Assembly (NCBI GenBank): GCA_023957125.1
Contig: JAMLHL010000013.1
Coordinates: forward strand, 1 to 64,000
Reading direction: 5' to 3'
DNA: 64,000 bases
From: Chitinophagaceae bacterium
GTDB lineage: Bacteria > Bacteroidota > Bacteroidia > Chitinophagales > Chitinophagaceae
Made by a program: the position numbers and the translations under genes. This document shows positions 25,382-34,995 of the stretch, piece by piece. The notes below the pieces were generated by a model. It was not told where the DNA came from. It did no database searches and worked only from the letters and a program-made list of their open reading frames with translations. How positions within the stretch are numbered: position 1 is the first letter of the stretch; each line of letters starts with the position of its first letter.

Positions 25382-26797
25382 ATGACCGAAGTACAAAAAT
25401 TAGCAGCTTTCGTTCAATCCCGCACGTTCCATGATCTTTCAAAAGACGCTGTTCGTGAATTGAAAATCCGGGTGCTTGATTCACTCGGATGCGCTTTGGG
25501 TGCTCTGGAGGGCGAGCCCGTAAAAAAAATAAAAAAACAAATAGATGACTTTGGCGGGAGACCATTGGTAAGTCTGATCGGAGGAGGAAGAACCGCTCCC
25601 GACCGGGCCGCCTTCTATAATTCAGCGTTGATCCGGTTCCTGGATTTCAACGATAGTTACCTGGCAAAAAAAGAAACCTGCCATCCGTCGGACAACATCG
25701 GAAGTCTCCTGGCGGCGGCACAATATGCGGGTCGCACCGGAAAAGATTTTCTGACGGCCTTAGCGATTGCTTACCAGGTACAATGCCGTCTGAGCGACGA
25801 AGCTCCTGTTCGCGATAAAGGCTTTGACCACACCGTACAGGGCGCTTATGGCGCGGCAGCCGGCGCCGCTTACGCACTTGGACTGAACATAGAAAAAACA
25901 GCCAACGCCATTGCCATCGCGGCCACGGCATACAATGCTTTAAGAGTAACAAGAACCGGTAATTTATCTAACTGGAAAGGACTGGCTTTCCCTTCAACCG
26001 GCTGGACTTCCACCCACTCAGCCTTCCTGGCTATGCGGGGTATAACGGGCCCGGAAGAAGTATTTGAAGGCAACAAAGGATTTGAGGAAGCTATAGCCGG
26101 GAATTTCCGGATTGACTGGGAAAAAGAAGATCTGGAAGGCGTTACCCAAACGATTATCAAAAAATTCAACGCAGAGATACACTCCCAGGCAACGCTGGAA
26201 GGACTGGAAGAATTACGGATGTTGCACAAAATAGATCCTTCCCAAATCCGGAAGATCGTGCTGAACACCTTTGATGTGGCTTACAATATTATAGGCGGCG
26301 GTGAGGAAGGCAGTAAGAAAAATATATCAACAAAAGAAGAAGCAGATCATAGTCTGCCGTACATGATGTCGGCCCTGTTACTGGACGGAAATGTAATGCC
26401 TGCGCAATATCTCCCGGACAGAATTCAAAAGAATGATATTCAGGACCTGCTGCAAAAAGTTGAAGTGTACCCGAACAAAGCCTATTCCGATCGTTTCCCG
26501 GGAGAAATGGCGTGTGATATTACCATTACAATGAAAGACGGCCGGGAATTCAGCATTACAAAAAAAGACTACCGGGGCTTCGTTAGCCGCCCCGCATCCT
26601 GGGAGATGGTGGTCCAAAAGTTTAACCGCCTGGCATCGCCTTATACCGAGGAAGCTTTACGCGAAAAGATCATTGACACGGTTCAACATCTCGAAGAATT
26701 TCAAATTGAAGACCTGATGGTATTGCTTGAAAGAGTTGCCGTTGCTCCTAAAAAAGAAAAATCAGTATTACATCACGAACAAAAAATTAGATCATGA
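25382..26797 (+). CDS. MmgE/PrpD family dehydratase-like protein
   Basis: A 471-residue member of the family that includes 2-methylcitrate dehydratase (PrpD) and cis-aconitate decarboxylase. Start at ATG 25382. Landmarks: RVLDSLGCALGALEG; FLDFNDSYLAKKETCHPSDN, the conserved D-x-N-D / HPSDN active-site region; GYGAAAGAAYALGL-type helices; and the GLAFPSTGWTSTHSAFLAMR segment with the family's conserved His/Ser positions. No propionate genes (prpB, prpC) accompany it. It overlaps the ComA-like gene by four bases (ATGA), so the two are translationally coupled; substrate unknown, probably a hydroxy- or unsaturated di/tricarboxylate. Confidence 0.9.
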   Translation: MTEVQKLAAFVQSRTFHDLSKDAVRELKIRVLDSLGCALGALEGEPVKKIKKQIDDFGGRPLVSLIGGGRTAPDRAAFYNSALIRFLDFNDSYLAKKETCHPSDNIGSLLAAAQYAGRTGKDFLTALAIAYQVQCRLSDEAPVRDKGFDHTVQGAYGAAAGAAYALGLNIEKTANAIAIAATAYNALRVTRTGNLSNWKGLAFPSTGWTSTHSAFLAMRGITGPEEVFEGNKGFEEAIAGNFRIDWEKEDLEGVTQTIIKKFNAEIHSQATLEGLEELRMLHKIDPSQIRKIVLNTFDVAYNIIGGGEEGSKKNISTKEEADHSLPYMMSALLLDGNVMPAQYLPDRIQKNDIQDLLQKVEVYPNKAYSDRFPGEMACDITITMKDGREFSITKKDYRGFVSRPASWEMVVQKFNRLASPYTEEALREKIIDTVQHLEEFQIEDLMVLLERVAVAPKKEKSVLHHEQKIRS

Positions 26798-27636
26798 AAC
26801 AAACCAATGGATTTACAACCAATCCGGTAGCTTTTGACTGGTTGCAAAGAAATGATCGTCCCGGCAAGCCTCGTACAGTTGGCATGACAGAGATCAGAGC
26901 CGCTTATTACTCCAATTTCGGGACAGGCTATTTTAAAGACATCCTTGAAATGAGTGGTAATTATGTAGATAGTATCAAATTTGCGGGCGGTTCATTTACG
27001 TTTATGAATCCTGAAAAGATCAGGGCCATGAATAACCTGGCCCATCAGTATGGCGTATTGGTGTCCACCGGAGGGTTTATGGAATATGTGCTCACGAAAG
27101 GTAAGGATGCTGTAAAAAAATACATTAACGAGTGCAAAGAAATGGGATTTGATATCATAGAAATTTCAACCGGTTTTATATCCATCCCCACCTCCGACTG
27201 GCAGAGAGTTATCGAAGATGTAGAGAAAGCCGGATTGAAAGCAAAGCCGGAAGTAGGCATTCAGTTTGGCGCCGGGGGTGATACCACGGTATCGGAATTA
27301 AAGCAGGAAGGAACACAAGATGTAGATTACGCGATAAGACAAGCCAAACAATTTTTGAATGCGGGCGCTTATCTGATCATGATGGAATCCGAAGGGGTTA
27401 CTGAAAATGCCAATCCCTGGAGAGTGGATGTTCCGGCAAAATTCATTAACGGACTGGGGCTGGATAAAGTAATGTTTGAAGCTGCCGATCCTCAGGTGTT
27501 TAAATGGTACATCAAAAACTATGGACCGGAGGTGAACCTGTTTGTAGATCACAGTCAGCTTGTACAACTTGAGTGTACAAGAGAGGGTATATGGGGTACA
27601 AATGATGTATGGGGAAGGATAGTGACCTATAAATAA
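26794..27636 (+). CDS. Phosphosulfolactate synthase (ComA) family protein
   Basis: A 280-residue TIM-barrel protein of the ComA family. Archaeal ComA adds sulfite to phosphoenolpyruvate to give (2R)-phospho-3-sulfolactate, the first step of coenzyme M synthesis; bacterial and plant members (for example HSA32) are less well defined. Seen here: DSIKFAGGSFTFMNPEKI, GVLVSTGGFMEYVLTKG, GFDIIEISTGFISIPTSDW, KAKPEVGIQFG, GAYLIMMESEGVTEN and DKVMFEAADPQVFKWYIKNY. No comB, comC or comDE homologue is nearby. Overlap with the PrpD-like gene (ATGA) implies a shared pathway. A strong terminator follows. Confidence 0.85.
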   Translation: MKQTNGFTTNPVAFDWLQRNDRPGKPRTVGMTEIRAAYYSNFGTGYFKDILEMSGNYVDSIKFAGGSFTFMNPEKIRAMNNLAHQYGVLVSTGGFMEYVLTKGKDAVKKYINECKEMGFDIIEISTGFISIPTSDWQRVIEDVEKAGLKAKPEVGIQFGAGGDTTVSELKQEGTQDVDYAIRQAKQFLNAGAYLIMMESEGVTENANPWRVDVPAKFINGLGLDKVMFEAADPQVFKWYIKNYGPEVNLFVDHSQLVQLECTREGIWGTNDVWGRIVTYK

Positions 27637-27678
27637 GAAAGAAGGCCTTGCGCTGTCTTCGTTTAGGCGTGGGTTGTA

Positions 27679-27720
27679 AGCTCAGATTCCCAATCAATCG
27701 GGAATCTGAGCTTTAATTTT
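27679..27720 (+). terminator. Rho-independent terminator after the ComA-like gene
   Basis: A perfect 13-base stem, AGCTCAGATTCCC (27679-27691) with GGGAATCTGAGCT (27700-27712), an 8-base loop, then TTAATTTTAT. It closes the PrpD/ComA operon. Confidence 0.88.
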
Positions 27721-28025
27721 ATACGGGTTTAACGTAGAAAAATGAGGTGCGAACGGGAACAGGCCCGGTGTTAAACCCAAACCAATACCACCCGATCTGT
27801 TTTTTATGATAATTAAAATATCCGACCATATTTTTTGTGTAAGTTTGAATAGCCATTGAATCCGTATCGGCGGAGACAATTTATCTGAATCGTAATTGTT
27901 CTGTGAGCCGGAGTATCCTGTGAAAGTCGCTGTTACCTGCGCGCGATTCAATCCTATATAGGAAGAAGTAAACAATCCGGGTGCTTTTACAGACTTTAAT
28001 TTAGTGTCTGACAAAAACGATCGTC
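27721..28025. other. Intergenic region before the sulfatases
   Basis: About 300 bases after the terminator. A minus-strand open frame of about 106 codons crosses it but is not family-like and runs into the terminator stem. I see no RNA gene or clear promoter. Confidence 0.4.
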
Positions 28026-29570
28026 ATGAAGGCTCTTTTTATTTTTCTACTTTTGTTTAACGGGATATGCATAAACGGGCGAGCCCAGGTTCAGCAGAAC
28101 AACGAAAAAGTTAATCTCCCTAACATTGTCTTTATTCTTGCCGACGATCTGGGCTATGGAGATGTTGGCGCCTATGGGCAAAAGTTGATTGAAACGCCCA
28201 ATATTGACCAGTTGGCTAAGGAAGGGATGATATTTACGCAGCATTATTCCAATCCGGTATGCGCGCCTGCCCGTTACAGTCTCATGACCGGCAAACACGC
28301 GGGGCGTGCGTATATACGCGGAAATGATGAATGGAGTGAAAGGGGTAACGTATGGGACTTTAAGGCTATGGAAGCCAATCCCTTCCTGGAAGGGCAGTTG
28401 CCCATCCCTGATTCAACGATCACAGTAGCAAAACTACTTCAGAAAGCCGGGTATCGTACGGGCATGGCCGGAAAATGGGGATTGGGAGGACCTTTTACCA
28501 CCGGCATCCCCAACAAGCAGGGGTTCGATTATTTCTACGGCTTTCTCTGTCAACGACAGGATCATAACTATTATGCGGGTCATCTATGGGAAAACGAGTT
28601 ACGCGTACCTTTAAATAATATTGCCACCGATCCCAATATTCACTTTCCGAAAGACCTCGATTCATTGGATCCCCGAAATTACGAACAATATGTGCAGCAC
28701 GATTATTCCCCTGACTTTATCGTAAAGGCAGCCCTTACATTCATTAATAAAAACAAAGACCATCCTTTTTTTCTCTACTATCCCAGTCCCTTACCGCACA
28801 CTTCCCTGCAGGCGCCGGAACGCTGGGTTGATTACTATTTGAAAAAGTTTGGAACGGGTGAAAAGCCTTTTTTAGGCGGCGGCTATATTCCGGTAAGGTA
28901 TCCCCGTGCCGTAAGAGCCGCCATGGTGTCTCTGCTTGATGAACAGGTAGGACAGATCATTCATGAACTAAAGAAAAACGGTTTGTATCAAAACACCATC
29001 ATCGTCTTTACCGGAGATAACGGCGCAACCTATGAAGGCGGCACTGACAATGAATTTTTTAATACCGGCGGCCCGTTTAAAAGCACCTACGGCTGGGGCA
29101 AAGGGTCTTTGCATGAAGGAGGGATCAGGGAACCATTTATCGTGAGTTGGCCGGAAAAAATAAAACCGGGAACAAGAAGCGATCATCTTTCGGCTTTCTG
29201 GGATTTCCTACCCACCGTATGCGAAATTACGGGGATGACTACCCCGGCGGATATTCAGGGTATTTCTTTCCTGCCAGCGTTGTTAGGACAAACAGAAAAG
29301 CAAAAACATCACGAATACCTGTATTGGGAATTTCCGGGTTATGGGGGACAGCAGGCCGTAAGGTTAGGAAAATGGAAAGGGCTGATCGAAAAAATGCATA
29401 GCGGCAATACAGCGATGCAATTGTTCGATCTGGATAAAGATATGCAGGAACAACACGATGTTTCTTCAACCTACCCGGAGGTAGTTAAAAAATTAAGAGG
29501 GATCATGAAAAAGGAGCATAAAACGCCGGAAGTAAGGTCATTCCGGATTGAGGTTTTGGAAAAGCCATAA
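28026..29570 (+). CDS. Sulfatase (formylglycine-dependent, arylsulfatase type)
   Basis: A 514-residue exported sulfatase of the alkaline-phosphatase superfamily. The signal peptide is about residues 1-21 (KALFIFLLLFNGICINGRAQ). The metal site begins with NIVFILADDLGYGD (two Asp). The FGly precursor Cys79 is in CAPARYSLMTGK, the C-x-P/A-x-R motif with Ala at the fourth position. Later conserved parts are GMAGKWGLGG, YPSPLPHTSLQAP, VFTGDNGATYEGG and KSTYGWGKGSLHEGGIREPF. It should hydrolyse sulfate esters of a sugar in the periplasm after activation by a separate FGly-generating enzyme. A second sulfatase follows 23 bases later. Confidence 0.93.
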   Translation: MKALFIFLLLFNGICINGRAQVQQNNEKVNLPNIVFILADDLGYGDVGAYGQKLIETPNIDQLAKEGMIFTQHYSNPVCAPARYSLMTGKHAGRAYIRGNDEWSERGNVWDFKAMEANPFLEGQLPIPDSTITVAKLLQKAGYRTGMAGKWGLGGPFTTGIPNKQGFDYFYGFLCQRQDHNYYAGHLWENELRVPLNNIATDPNIHFPKDLDSLDPRNYEQYVQHDYSPDFIVKAALTFINKNKDHPFFLYYPSPLPHTSLQAPERWVDYYLKKFGTGEKPFLGGGYIPVRYPRAVRAAMVSLLDEQVGQIIHELKKNGLYQNTIIVFTGDNGATYEGGTDNEFFNTGGPFKSTYGWGKGSLHEGGIREPFIVSWPEKIKPGTRSDHLSAFWDFLPTVCEITGMTTPADIQGISFLPALLGQTEKQKHHEYLYWEFPGYGGQQAVRLGKWKGLIEKMHSGNTAMQLFDLDKDMQEQHDVSSTYPEVVKKLRGIMKKEHKTPEVRSFRIEVLEKP

Positions 29571-29593
29571 ACAAAATAAATTTTGTGAACGAT

Positions 29594-31117
29594 ATGAATA
29601 TATCAATTTATATAGTTGTTTTTCTTCTTTTTCTCTATGGAAATGGTTTTACACAATCTTCACGTAACCCTCATCCCAACGTGATCCTGATTTACGCCGA
29701 TGACCTCGGATACGGGGATCTGAGCTGTTACGGAGCCACGGAGATAACGACACCCAATATTGATAAACTGGCTTCCGGGGGGTTGCGTTTTACGAATGCA
29801 CATTCCATGGCTTCCACCTGCACGCCTTCCAGATTTTCTATTTTGACCGGAGAATATGCCTTTAGAAATCAACGTGCTCATATTCTGCCGGGAAATGCCT
29901 CTCTGTTGATCCCTACAGACAGAATGACCCTGGGTAAGGTTTTCCAGAAAGCCGGCTACCGTACGGCAGTTATCGGGAAATGGCACATCGGGTTAGGACC
30001 CGTTGAAGGTCCGGACTGGAACGGAGAGGTAAAACCCGGACCCAATGAAGTAGGATTTGACTATTCTTTCATCTTTCCGGCCACAGCCGACAGGGTACCA
30101 ACCGTATATCTCAGAAATCACCGGATCGTGGCGGGAGATCCAAAAGATCCTATAGAAGTAAGCTATGATCATAAAGTAGGAAACGATCCTACAGGCAGAG
30201 AATTTCCGGAACTGTTAAAAATGAGATCGGACTTTGGTCACGATGCTACGATCGTCAATGGAATCGGCAGGATAGGATGGATGTCCGGCGGGCATAAGGC
30301 AAGATGGACCGATGAGGCTTTAGCCCATGATTTTCTTTCAGAAGCTGAAATGTTTATTGAAGCAAACAACACCCGGCCATTTTTTATGTATTACGCCATT
30401 AACCAGATCCACGTTCCGCGAATACCCGACACACGGTTTAAAGGCACCAGCAAATTAGGATACAGGGGAGATGTTATCCATGAAATGGATTATGTGGTAG
30501 GCCGGCTGATGAAAACGCTGGACTATCTTCATCTGACCAACAATACGATCATTATTTTCAGCAGCGATAACGGACCGGTTTTGAATGATGGTTATGCCGA
30601 CGATGCGGTGGCTTTAAGCAAAGAACACCAACCGGCCGGGCCATTCCGGGGAGGCAAATACGGGATGTTTGAAGGAGGTACACGCCTGCCTTTTATCATA
30701 CGGTGGCCGGAACAAATAAAACCCGGTATATCAAACGCTCTGATCAATCAAACCGACCTGGTAGCCTCGTTTGCATCGTTTTGTAAAATTCCTTTAGGTA
30801 CCCGGGATGCAATAGACAGTGAAAACCTGATGGATGTTTTATTAGGCAGGTCGGAGAAAGGAAGAGAGGTAAATGTGGCACAGAACAATGGGGGAGTTCT
30901 TTCCATAGTACAAAACGGATGGAAATATATTGAACCTCATAACGGGCCTGCGGTACTGGAAAATGAAAACCTGGAAACCGGGTACAGTTCCTCTCCGCAG
31001 CTATATAACCTGGTGCGGGATATGGGAGAAAGCCGTAACCTGGCTTCTCAATATCCGGAAAAAGTAACCGAACTGGAAATGCTGCTTAAAAAGATAAAAA
31101 ACCGACAGACAAATTAA
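29594..31117 (+). CDS. Sulfatase (formylglycine-dependent)
   Basis: A 507-residue sulfatase, second of a tandem pair. ATG 29594 (a GTG lies three codons earlier) gives a signal peptide ISIYIVVFLLFLYGNGFTQ. The metal site is NVILIYADDLGYGDLSCYG; the FGly Cys76 lies in CTPSRFSILTGEY, a canonical CxPSR motif; VIGKWHIGLGP, YYAINQIHVPRIPDT and IIFSSDNGPVLNDG follow. Spacing to the first sulfatase suggests co-transcription, but the two proteins are distinct enough that they may act on different sulfate positions. No SusC/SusD pair or glycosidase is adjacent, so the polysaccharide target cannot be inferred. Confidence 0.93.
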   Translation: MNISIYIVVFLLFLYGNGFTQSSRNPHPNVILIYADDLGYGDLSCYGATEITTPNIDKLASGGLRFTNAHSMASTCTPSRFSILTGEYAFRNQRAHILPGNASLLIPTDRMTLGKVFQKAGYRTAVIGKWHIGLGPVEGPDWNGEVKPGPNEVGFDYSFIFPATADRVPTVYLRNHRIVAGDPKDPIEVSYDHKVGNDPTGREFPELLKMRSDFGHDATIVNGIGRIGWMSGGHKARWTDEALAHDFLSEAEMFIEANNTRPFFMYYAINQIHVPRIPDTRFKGTSKLGYRGDVIHEMDYVVGRLMKTLDYLHLTNNTIIIFSSDNGPVLNDGYADDAVALSKEHQPAGPFRGGKYGMFEGGTRLPFIIRWPEQIKPGISNALINQTDLVASFASFCKIPLGTRDAIDSENLMDVLLGRSEKGREVNVAQNNGGVLSIVQNGWKYIEPHNGPAVLENENLETGYSSSPQLYNLVRDMGESRNLASQYPEKVTELEMLLKKIKNRQTN

Positions 31118-31357
31118 AACGCGATTCCCTTAAGCAACGCCATCACTGTTTTTTTTCAGCAGGCTGTCCCTCTAAGAGATGCGAAACACCTCATTTTTTT
31201 ATTATGTCAGATCAGCCACCTGCTGGAATGGTGCCAGGATTGGTATAGTCCGGGCTTTCCGCTGCGTTTCAGATAAAGGCCAATCTTAATACCGGTCAGA
31301 GAAGTCTTTCAACTTCAGGATCAATACCCGATAAGACATTTTACAAGCGCCGTACAT

Positions 31358-34300
31358 CTAAAACCAGCTCCCCGTCCAGACAGCATCTGCCGTTTTGCCC
31401 AATTTTCTTTTCCTGCGAACCACGTCTATCTTATGACGAACGAGTGTATAGGGTACCAGGAAAACTAAAAATATAATGGTGAAAGGCGGAATGCCCATCA
31501 TGGAAATCCATTTGCCCCCAAAATGCCTGCGCATCGGTCTCTTTAACCGTTCGGCAATCAGATACATGCTCGGCACAATCACCAAGGTCATAAAGAAGGC
31601 AAAGATCAGCCCAAAGATAATTGTCCAGGCCAACGGTTTCCAGAAACGGGCGCTGTCGCCTCCAAAGAAAATATGCGGATCAAAACTGGAAAATAAGCCC
31701 ACAAAATCTATATTAAACCCCACCGCAAGCGGGATCAGTCCAAAAATGGCGGCAAGTGCGGTAAGCAATACTGGTATAATACGGATCTTACCCGCTTCTA
31801 TGGTTGCTTCCCTCACCTTTAATCCCCGGCTCCTCAGCTCGTCTGCAAATTCGATCACCAGGATCCCGTTCTTAACAACAATACCCGCCAGCCCAACAAT
31901 ACCCAGCCCGGTAAAGGCCACCGACACCTCCATCCCGGTAATGCTGAATCCAAGTAAAACCCCTACGATACTAAAGATAATTTCCGTTAAGATAATTACC
32001 GGTTTGCTTACGGAATTAAACTGCAACACCAAAATGAACAGGATGAGCATTAAAGCCACCAGGAGCGCCTTGAAAAGAAAAGCTCCGGTTTCAGCCTGCT
32101 GTTGCCCCTCACCGGTTTGCCGGATGGTTACGCCCTGCGCCTTCCCGGAAAAGGCATCTATATAACTTTTGATCTGTTGATTCACCGCCGTTGGGGTATA
32201 ACCCTCAGACGTAAGCACATTGGACCGAAGCACGATCACTCTTTTCTGATCTTTGCGCGTTATACTGCCTAACGTATTCGTATAATCCACCTTAACCAAT
32301 GAACTGATGGGCACATTTTTGATGGCGCCTCCGCTGGCCATATCCCGGAAAGTAATGTTCATGTTCAACAGGTCGGCGAGACTTTTCCGTTGCAGTTCAT
32401 TATTACGCAATTGTATTTTATACTCATCTTCACCGTCTTTGATCTTCGATACTTCCCGGCCAAACAAGGCAGTACGTATCTCCATTCCTATCTGCGCGGT
32501 AGAAACGCCTTCTATCAATGCCCGTTCCCGGTTAACCGAAATGGTGATCTCCGGGTTGGTAAGGTCCACATCCATTTTTAGCTCTTCCACACCGGGCACC
32601 CTGATGGAGTCGAGATAGTTTTTCAGCCCTACCCCGGTTTTAATAAGTTTATCAAAATCTTCACTGGCTACTTCAATGTTAACCGGGGGATCGGTGGGCG
32701 GGCCACTGGATTCCTGTGCTACGGTGATCTCAGCGCCGGGGATCCCTCTTATTGCATGGCGAATGGAATCCAGCAGCGCCGCCGTGGAAGCGCCGTGTCG
32801 CTTTTCGTATTCCACAAACGATACCTGCACCCGGCCTAATTCCGGACGGGTACTCCTGTCGCCGCTTTGCGGATCACTGGCGCCTATCGCCACATTTGAA
32901 ATCACGCTTTCAACAATGGGATTCTTTTTGCCATCTTCCATATCCAGCACCTTATACACCCTCTGCTCCATAAGACGGGTGATGGAATCGGTATATTCCA
33001 CATTGGTACCCACAGGCAACTTGAGGTAAACATAAATAAAGTTGGGGTCGGCCTGGGGAAAGAAAACAATGGGCACCCGCTGGGTTTTTACGGACAAACC
33101 GAAAATCACGAAACTTAAAATCAGCAACCCAATCGTACTTAACAACAAATAAACCGGACGCCAGCCTTTCAGCCCCCAACGCAACAGGCTTTCGTAATGA
33201 TCCATGATCCAGGGCAACACCCGGTTTTGAAATCCATGGATGATCCGGTCCAACACATAGCGGTTAAGCAAAATCAACAATACCAGCAGCAATAGGATAT
33301 TTCCAAGGAAAGGAGCGCCTGAGATATTAAGCACGATCCCGGCTGCAACTGCTATCCAGAAAAACGGTTTTCTAAAAATGGCCGATTTTTTTTCTTTCCC
33401 TTCTCCTTCGGGATGATTCATGAAATCAACCGCAAAAACCGGGTTCATAATAAAAGCAACGATCAGGGAGGCAGTAAGGGTGAAAATCAACATCACCGGC
33501 AGGTAGATCATGAATTTCCCTATAATACCGGGCCAAAACAACAGGGGGAAAAAAGGAGCAAGCGTAGTAAGCGTTCCGGCAAATACCGGAATAAACACTT
33601 CCCCGGCAGCGACGATGGCCGATTTTTCGGAACTGAGTTTACCCCTGGCCTGCATGAATATCCGGTGGGTGTTTTCTATCACCACAATGGCGTCATCCAC
33701 GATTATGCCCAGCCCAAACAACAGCGCAAACAGTACGATAAAATTGAGGGTAACATTGGTGCCTACGATTATTTCCGACGCCGGTAAAAACATAAACGCG
33801 AGAAACATACTCAGGGGAACGGAAAGCGCTACAAAAAACGCATTGGTAACGCCCATAAAAAACATCAGAATAACCAGCACCAGAATAAACCCAATGACGA
33901 TTGAATTCACCAGTTCGTCAAAAGAGTGCTTTGCATTTTTACTTTGATCTCCGGTAATAACAATATTCAGATCACCTGGAAATTCATCTTCCTGCATTTC
34001 CTTCACCGATTGTTTTACGGCATCCGCGGTTTCTATCAGGTTTTCACCCGAGCGTTTGATGATATTAAGCGTAATAACATTTTTCCCATCCAAACGGGCA
34101 TAGCTTTCTCTTTCTTTGGTGGTGTCTTTAATCGCTGCAATATCTTTGAGATAAATAGAAGCTCCCGTAGGGCCCCGCACAATCACTTTTTCGATATCGG
34201 CTGCAGACCGGAACTGCCCCTTTAGCTGAAGGGTCCGTTTCATATTGCCCACTTCCAGCAATCCACCCGATATGTCCATATTTTCACGGGACACAGCGTT

Positions 34301-34954
34301 GGCTATATCATCAAAAGTAACATTGGCGCTACGCATCCGGTAATTGTCCACATTGATCTGGAATTCCCTTTCGGGGGCGCCCACAATATCCACACGTGTA
34401 ATCTGGGAAAGCTCCTCCAGCTTGTCCTGCAGATCATCCGCATACTTCTTAAGCCGCACGTTATCATAACTCCCGCTTATGTTCACATACATAATGGGCA
34501 GTTCAGAAAGACTTACTTCCACCACTGTGGGTTCCTGTGTCAGGTCGGTCGGCAGATCTTTCTTGGCCTTATCCACCGCATCTTTCACCTTTTGTACCGC
34601 CACATCCGTATTAACATCCGTATTAAATTCAACGACAATGGCGGAGAAATCCTGGATAGAGGTGCTGGTAGTCTTTTGGATCTTTACCCCGGTAATACCT
34701 TTGATTTGTTTTTCAATAGGTTGCGTAACGAGATTTTCAATATCACGGGGTGAATTTCCCACATACACCGTCTGGATATATACCGTAGGTATCACCACAT
34801 CGGGGAACTGCTCTTTCGGCAGGGTTACAAACTGAAAAATACCAATAGCGCAAACAAACACCATCAGAAGATAAATGGAGGTTTTGTTTTTTATGCTCCA
34901 GGTGGTGGGCTTAAACTCCTTGAATTTATCCTTAACACTTTCTAATGCGCTCAT
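31358..34954 (-). CDS. RND-family efflux permease (HAE/AcrB type)
   Basis: A 1198-residue inner-membrane proton-driven pump. The N-terminal helix STKNKTSIYLL-like segment (residues 20-40) is followed by the porter domain (EQFPDVVIPTVYIQTVYVG, NLVTQPIEKQIKGI), TM2-TM6 with the conserved TM4 acidic pair in GLGIIVDDAIVVIENTHRIF, a second porter half, and TM8-TM12 (GLAGIVVKNGILVIEFADEL, IRIIPVLLTALAAIFGLIPL). It is slightly longer than AcrB because of extra hydrophobic segments in the middle (about residues 515-560). It exports drugs, detergents or other small molecules with the adjacent adaptor and TolC-type proteins. Confidence 0.96.
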   Translation of the reverse strand: MSALESVKDKFKEFKPTTWSIKNKTSIYLLMVFVCAIGIFQFVTLPKEQFPDVVIPTVYIQTVYVGNSPRDIENLVTQPIEKQIKGITGVKIQKTTSTSIQDFSAIVVEFNTDVNTDVAVQKVKDAVDKAKKDLPTDLTQEPTVVEVSLSELPIMYVNISGSYDNVRLKKYADDLQDKLEELSQITRVDIVGAPEREFQINVDNYRMRSANVTFDDIANAVSRENMDISGGLLEVGNMKRTLQLKGQFRSAADIEKVIVRGPTGASIYLKDIAAIKDTTKERESYARLDGKNVITLNIIKRSGENLIETADAVKQSVKEMQEDEFPGDLNIVITGDQSKNAKHSFDELVNSIVIGFILVLVILMFFMGVTNAFFVALSVPLSMFLAFMFLPASEIIVGTNVTLNFIVLFALLFGLGIIVDDAIVVIENTHRIFMQARGKLSSEKSAIVAAGEVFIPVFAGTLTTLAPFFPLLFWPGIIGKFMIYLPVMLIFTLTASLIVAFIMNPVFAVDFMNHPEGEGKEKKSAIFRKPFFWIAVAAGIVLNISGAPFLGNILLLLVLLILLNRYVLDRIIHGFQNRVLPWIMDHYESLLRWGLKGWRPVYLLLSTIGLLILSFVIFGLSVKTQRVPIVFFPQADPNFIYVYLKLPVGTNVEYTDSITRLMEQRVYKVLDMEDGKKNPIVESVISNVAIGASDPQSGDRSTRPELGRVQVSFVEYEKRHGASTAALLDSIRHAIRGIPGAEITVAQESSGPPTDPPVNIEVASEDFDKLIKTGVGLKNYLDSIRVPGVEELKMDVDLTNPEITISVNRERALIEGVSTAQIGMEIRTALFGREVSKIKDGEDEYKIQLRNNELQRKSLADLLNMNITFRDMASGGAIKNVPISSLVKVDYTNTLGSITRKDQKRVIVLRSNVLTSEGYTPTAVNQQIKSYIDAFSGKAQGVTIRQTGEGQQQAETGAFLFKALLVALMLILFILVLQFNSVSKPVIILTEIIFSIVGVLLGFSITGMEVSVAFTGLGIVGLAGIVVKNGILVIEFADELRSRGLKVREATIEAGKIRIIPVLLTALAAIFGLIPLAVGFNIDFVGLFSSFDPHIFFGGDSARFWKPLAWTIIFGLIFAFFMTLVIVPSMYLIAERLKRPMRRHFGGKWISMMGIPPFTIIFLVFLVPYTLVRHKIDVVRRKRKLGKTADAVWTGSWF

Positions 34955-34995
34955 AGCAAATCAATATTATGATATTATGTATCCCGTGTCTTTCT

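Noticed and set aside
27694-28014. Minus-strand open frame of 106 codons in the gap before the sulfatases
   Set aside because: It ends inside the terminator stem, has no recognisable domain and uses codons unlike its neighbours. It cannot be excluded entirely.
31476-32165. Plus-strand open frame of about 229 codons
   Set aside because: Antisense to the RND permease gene, which has clear family motifs in this region.
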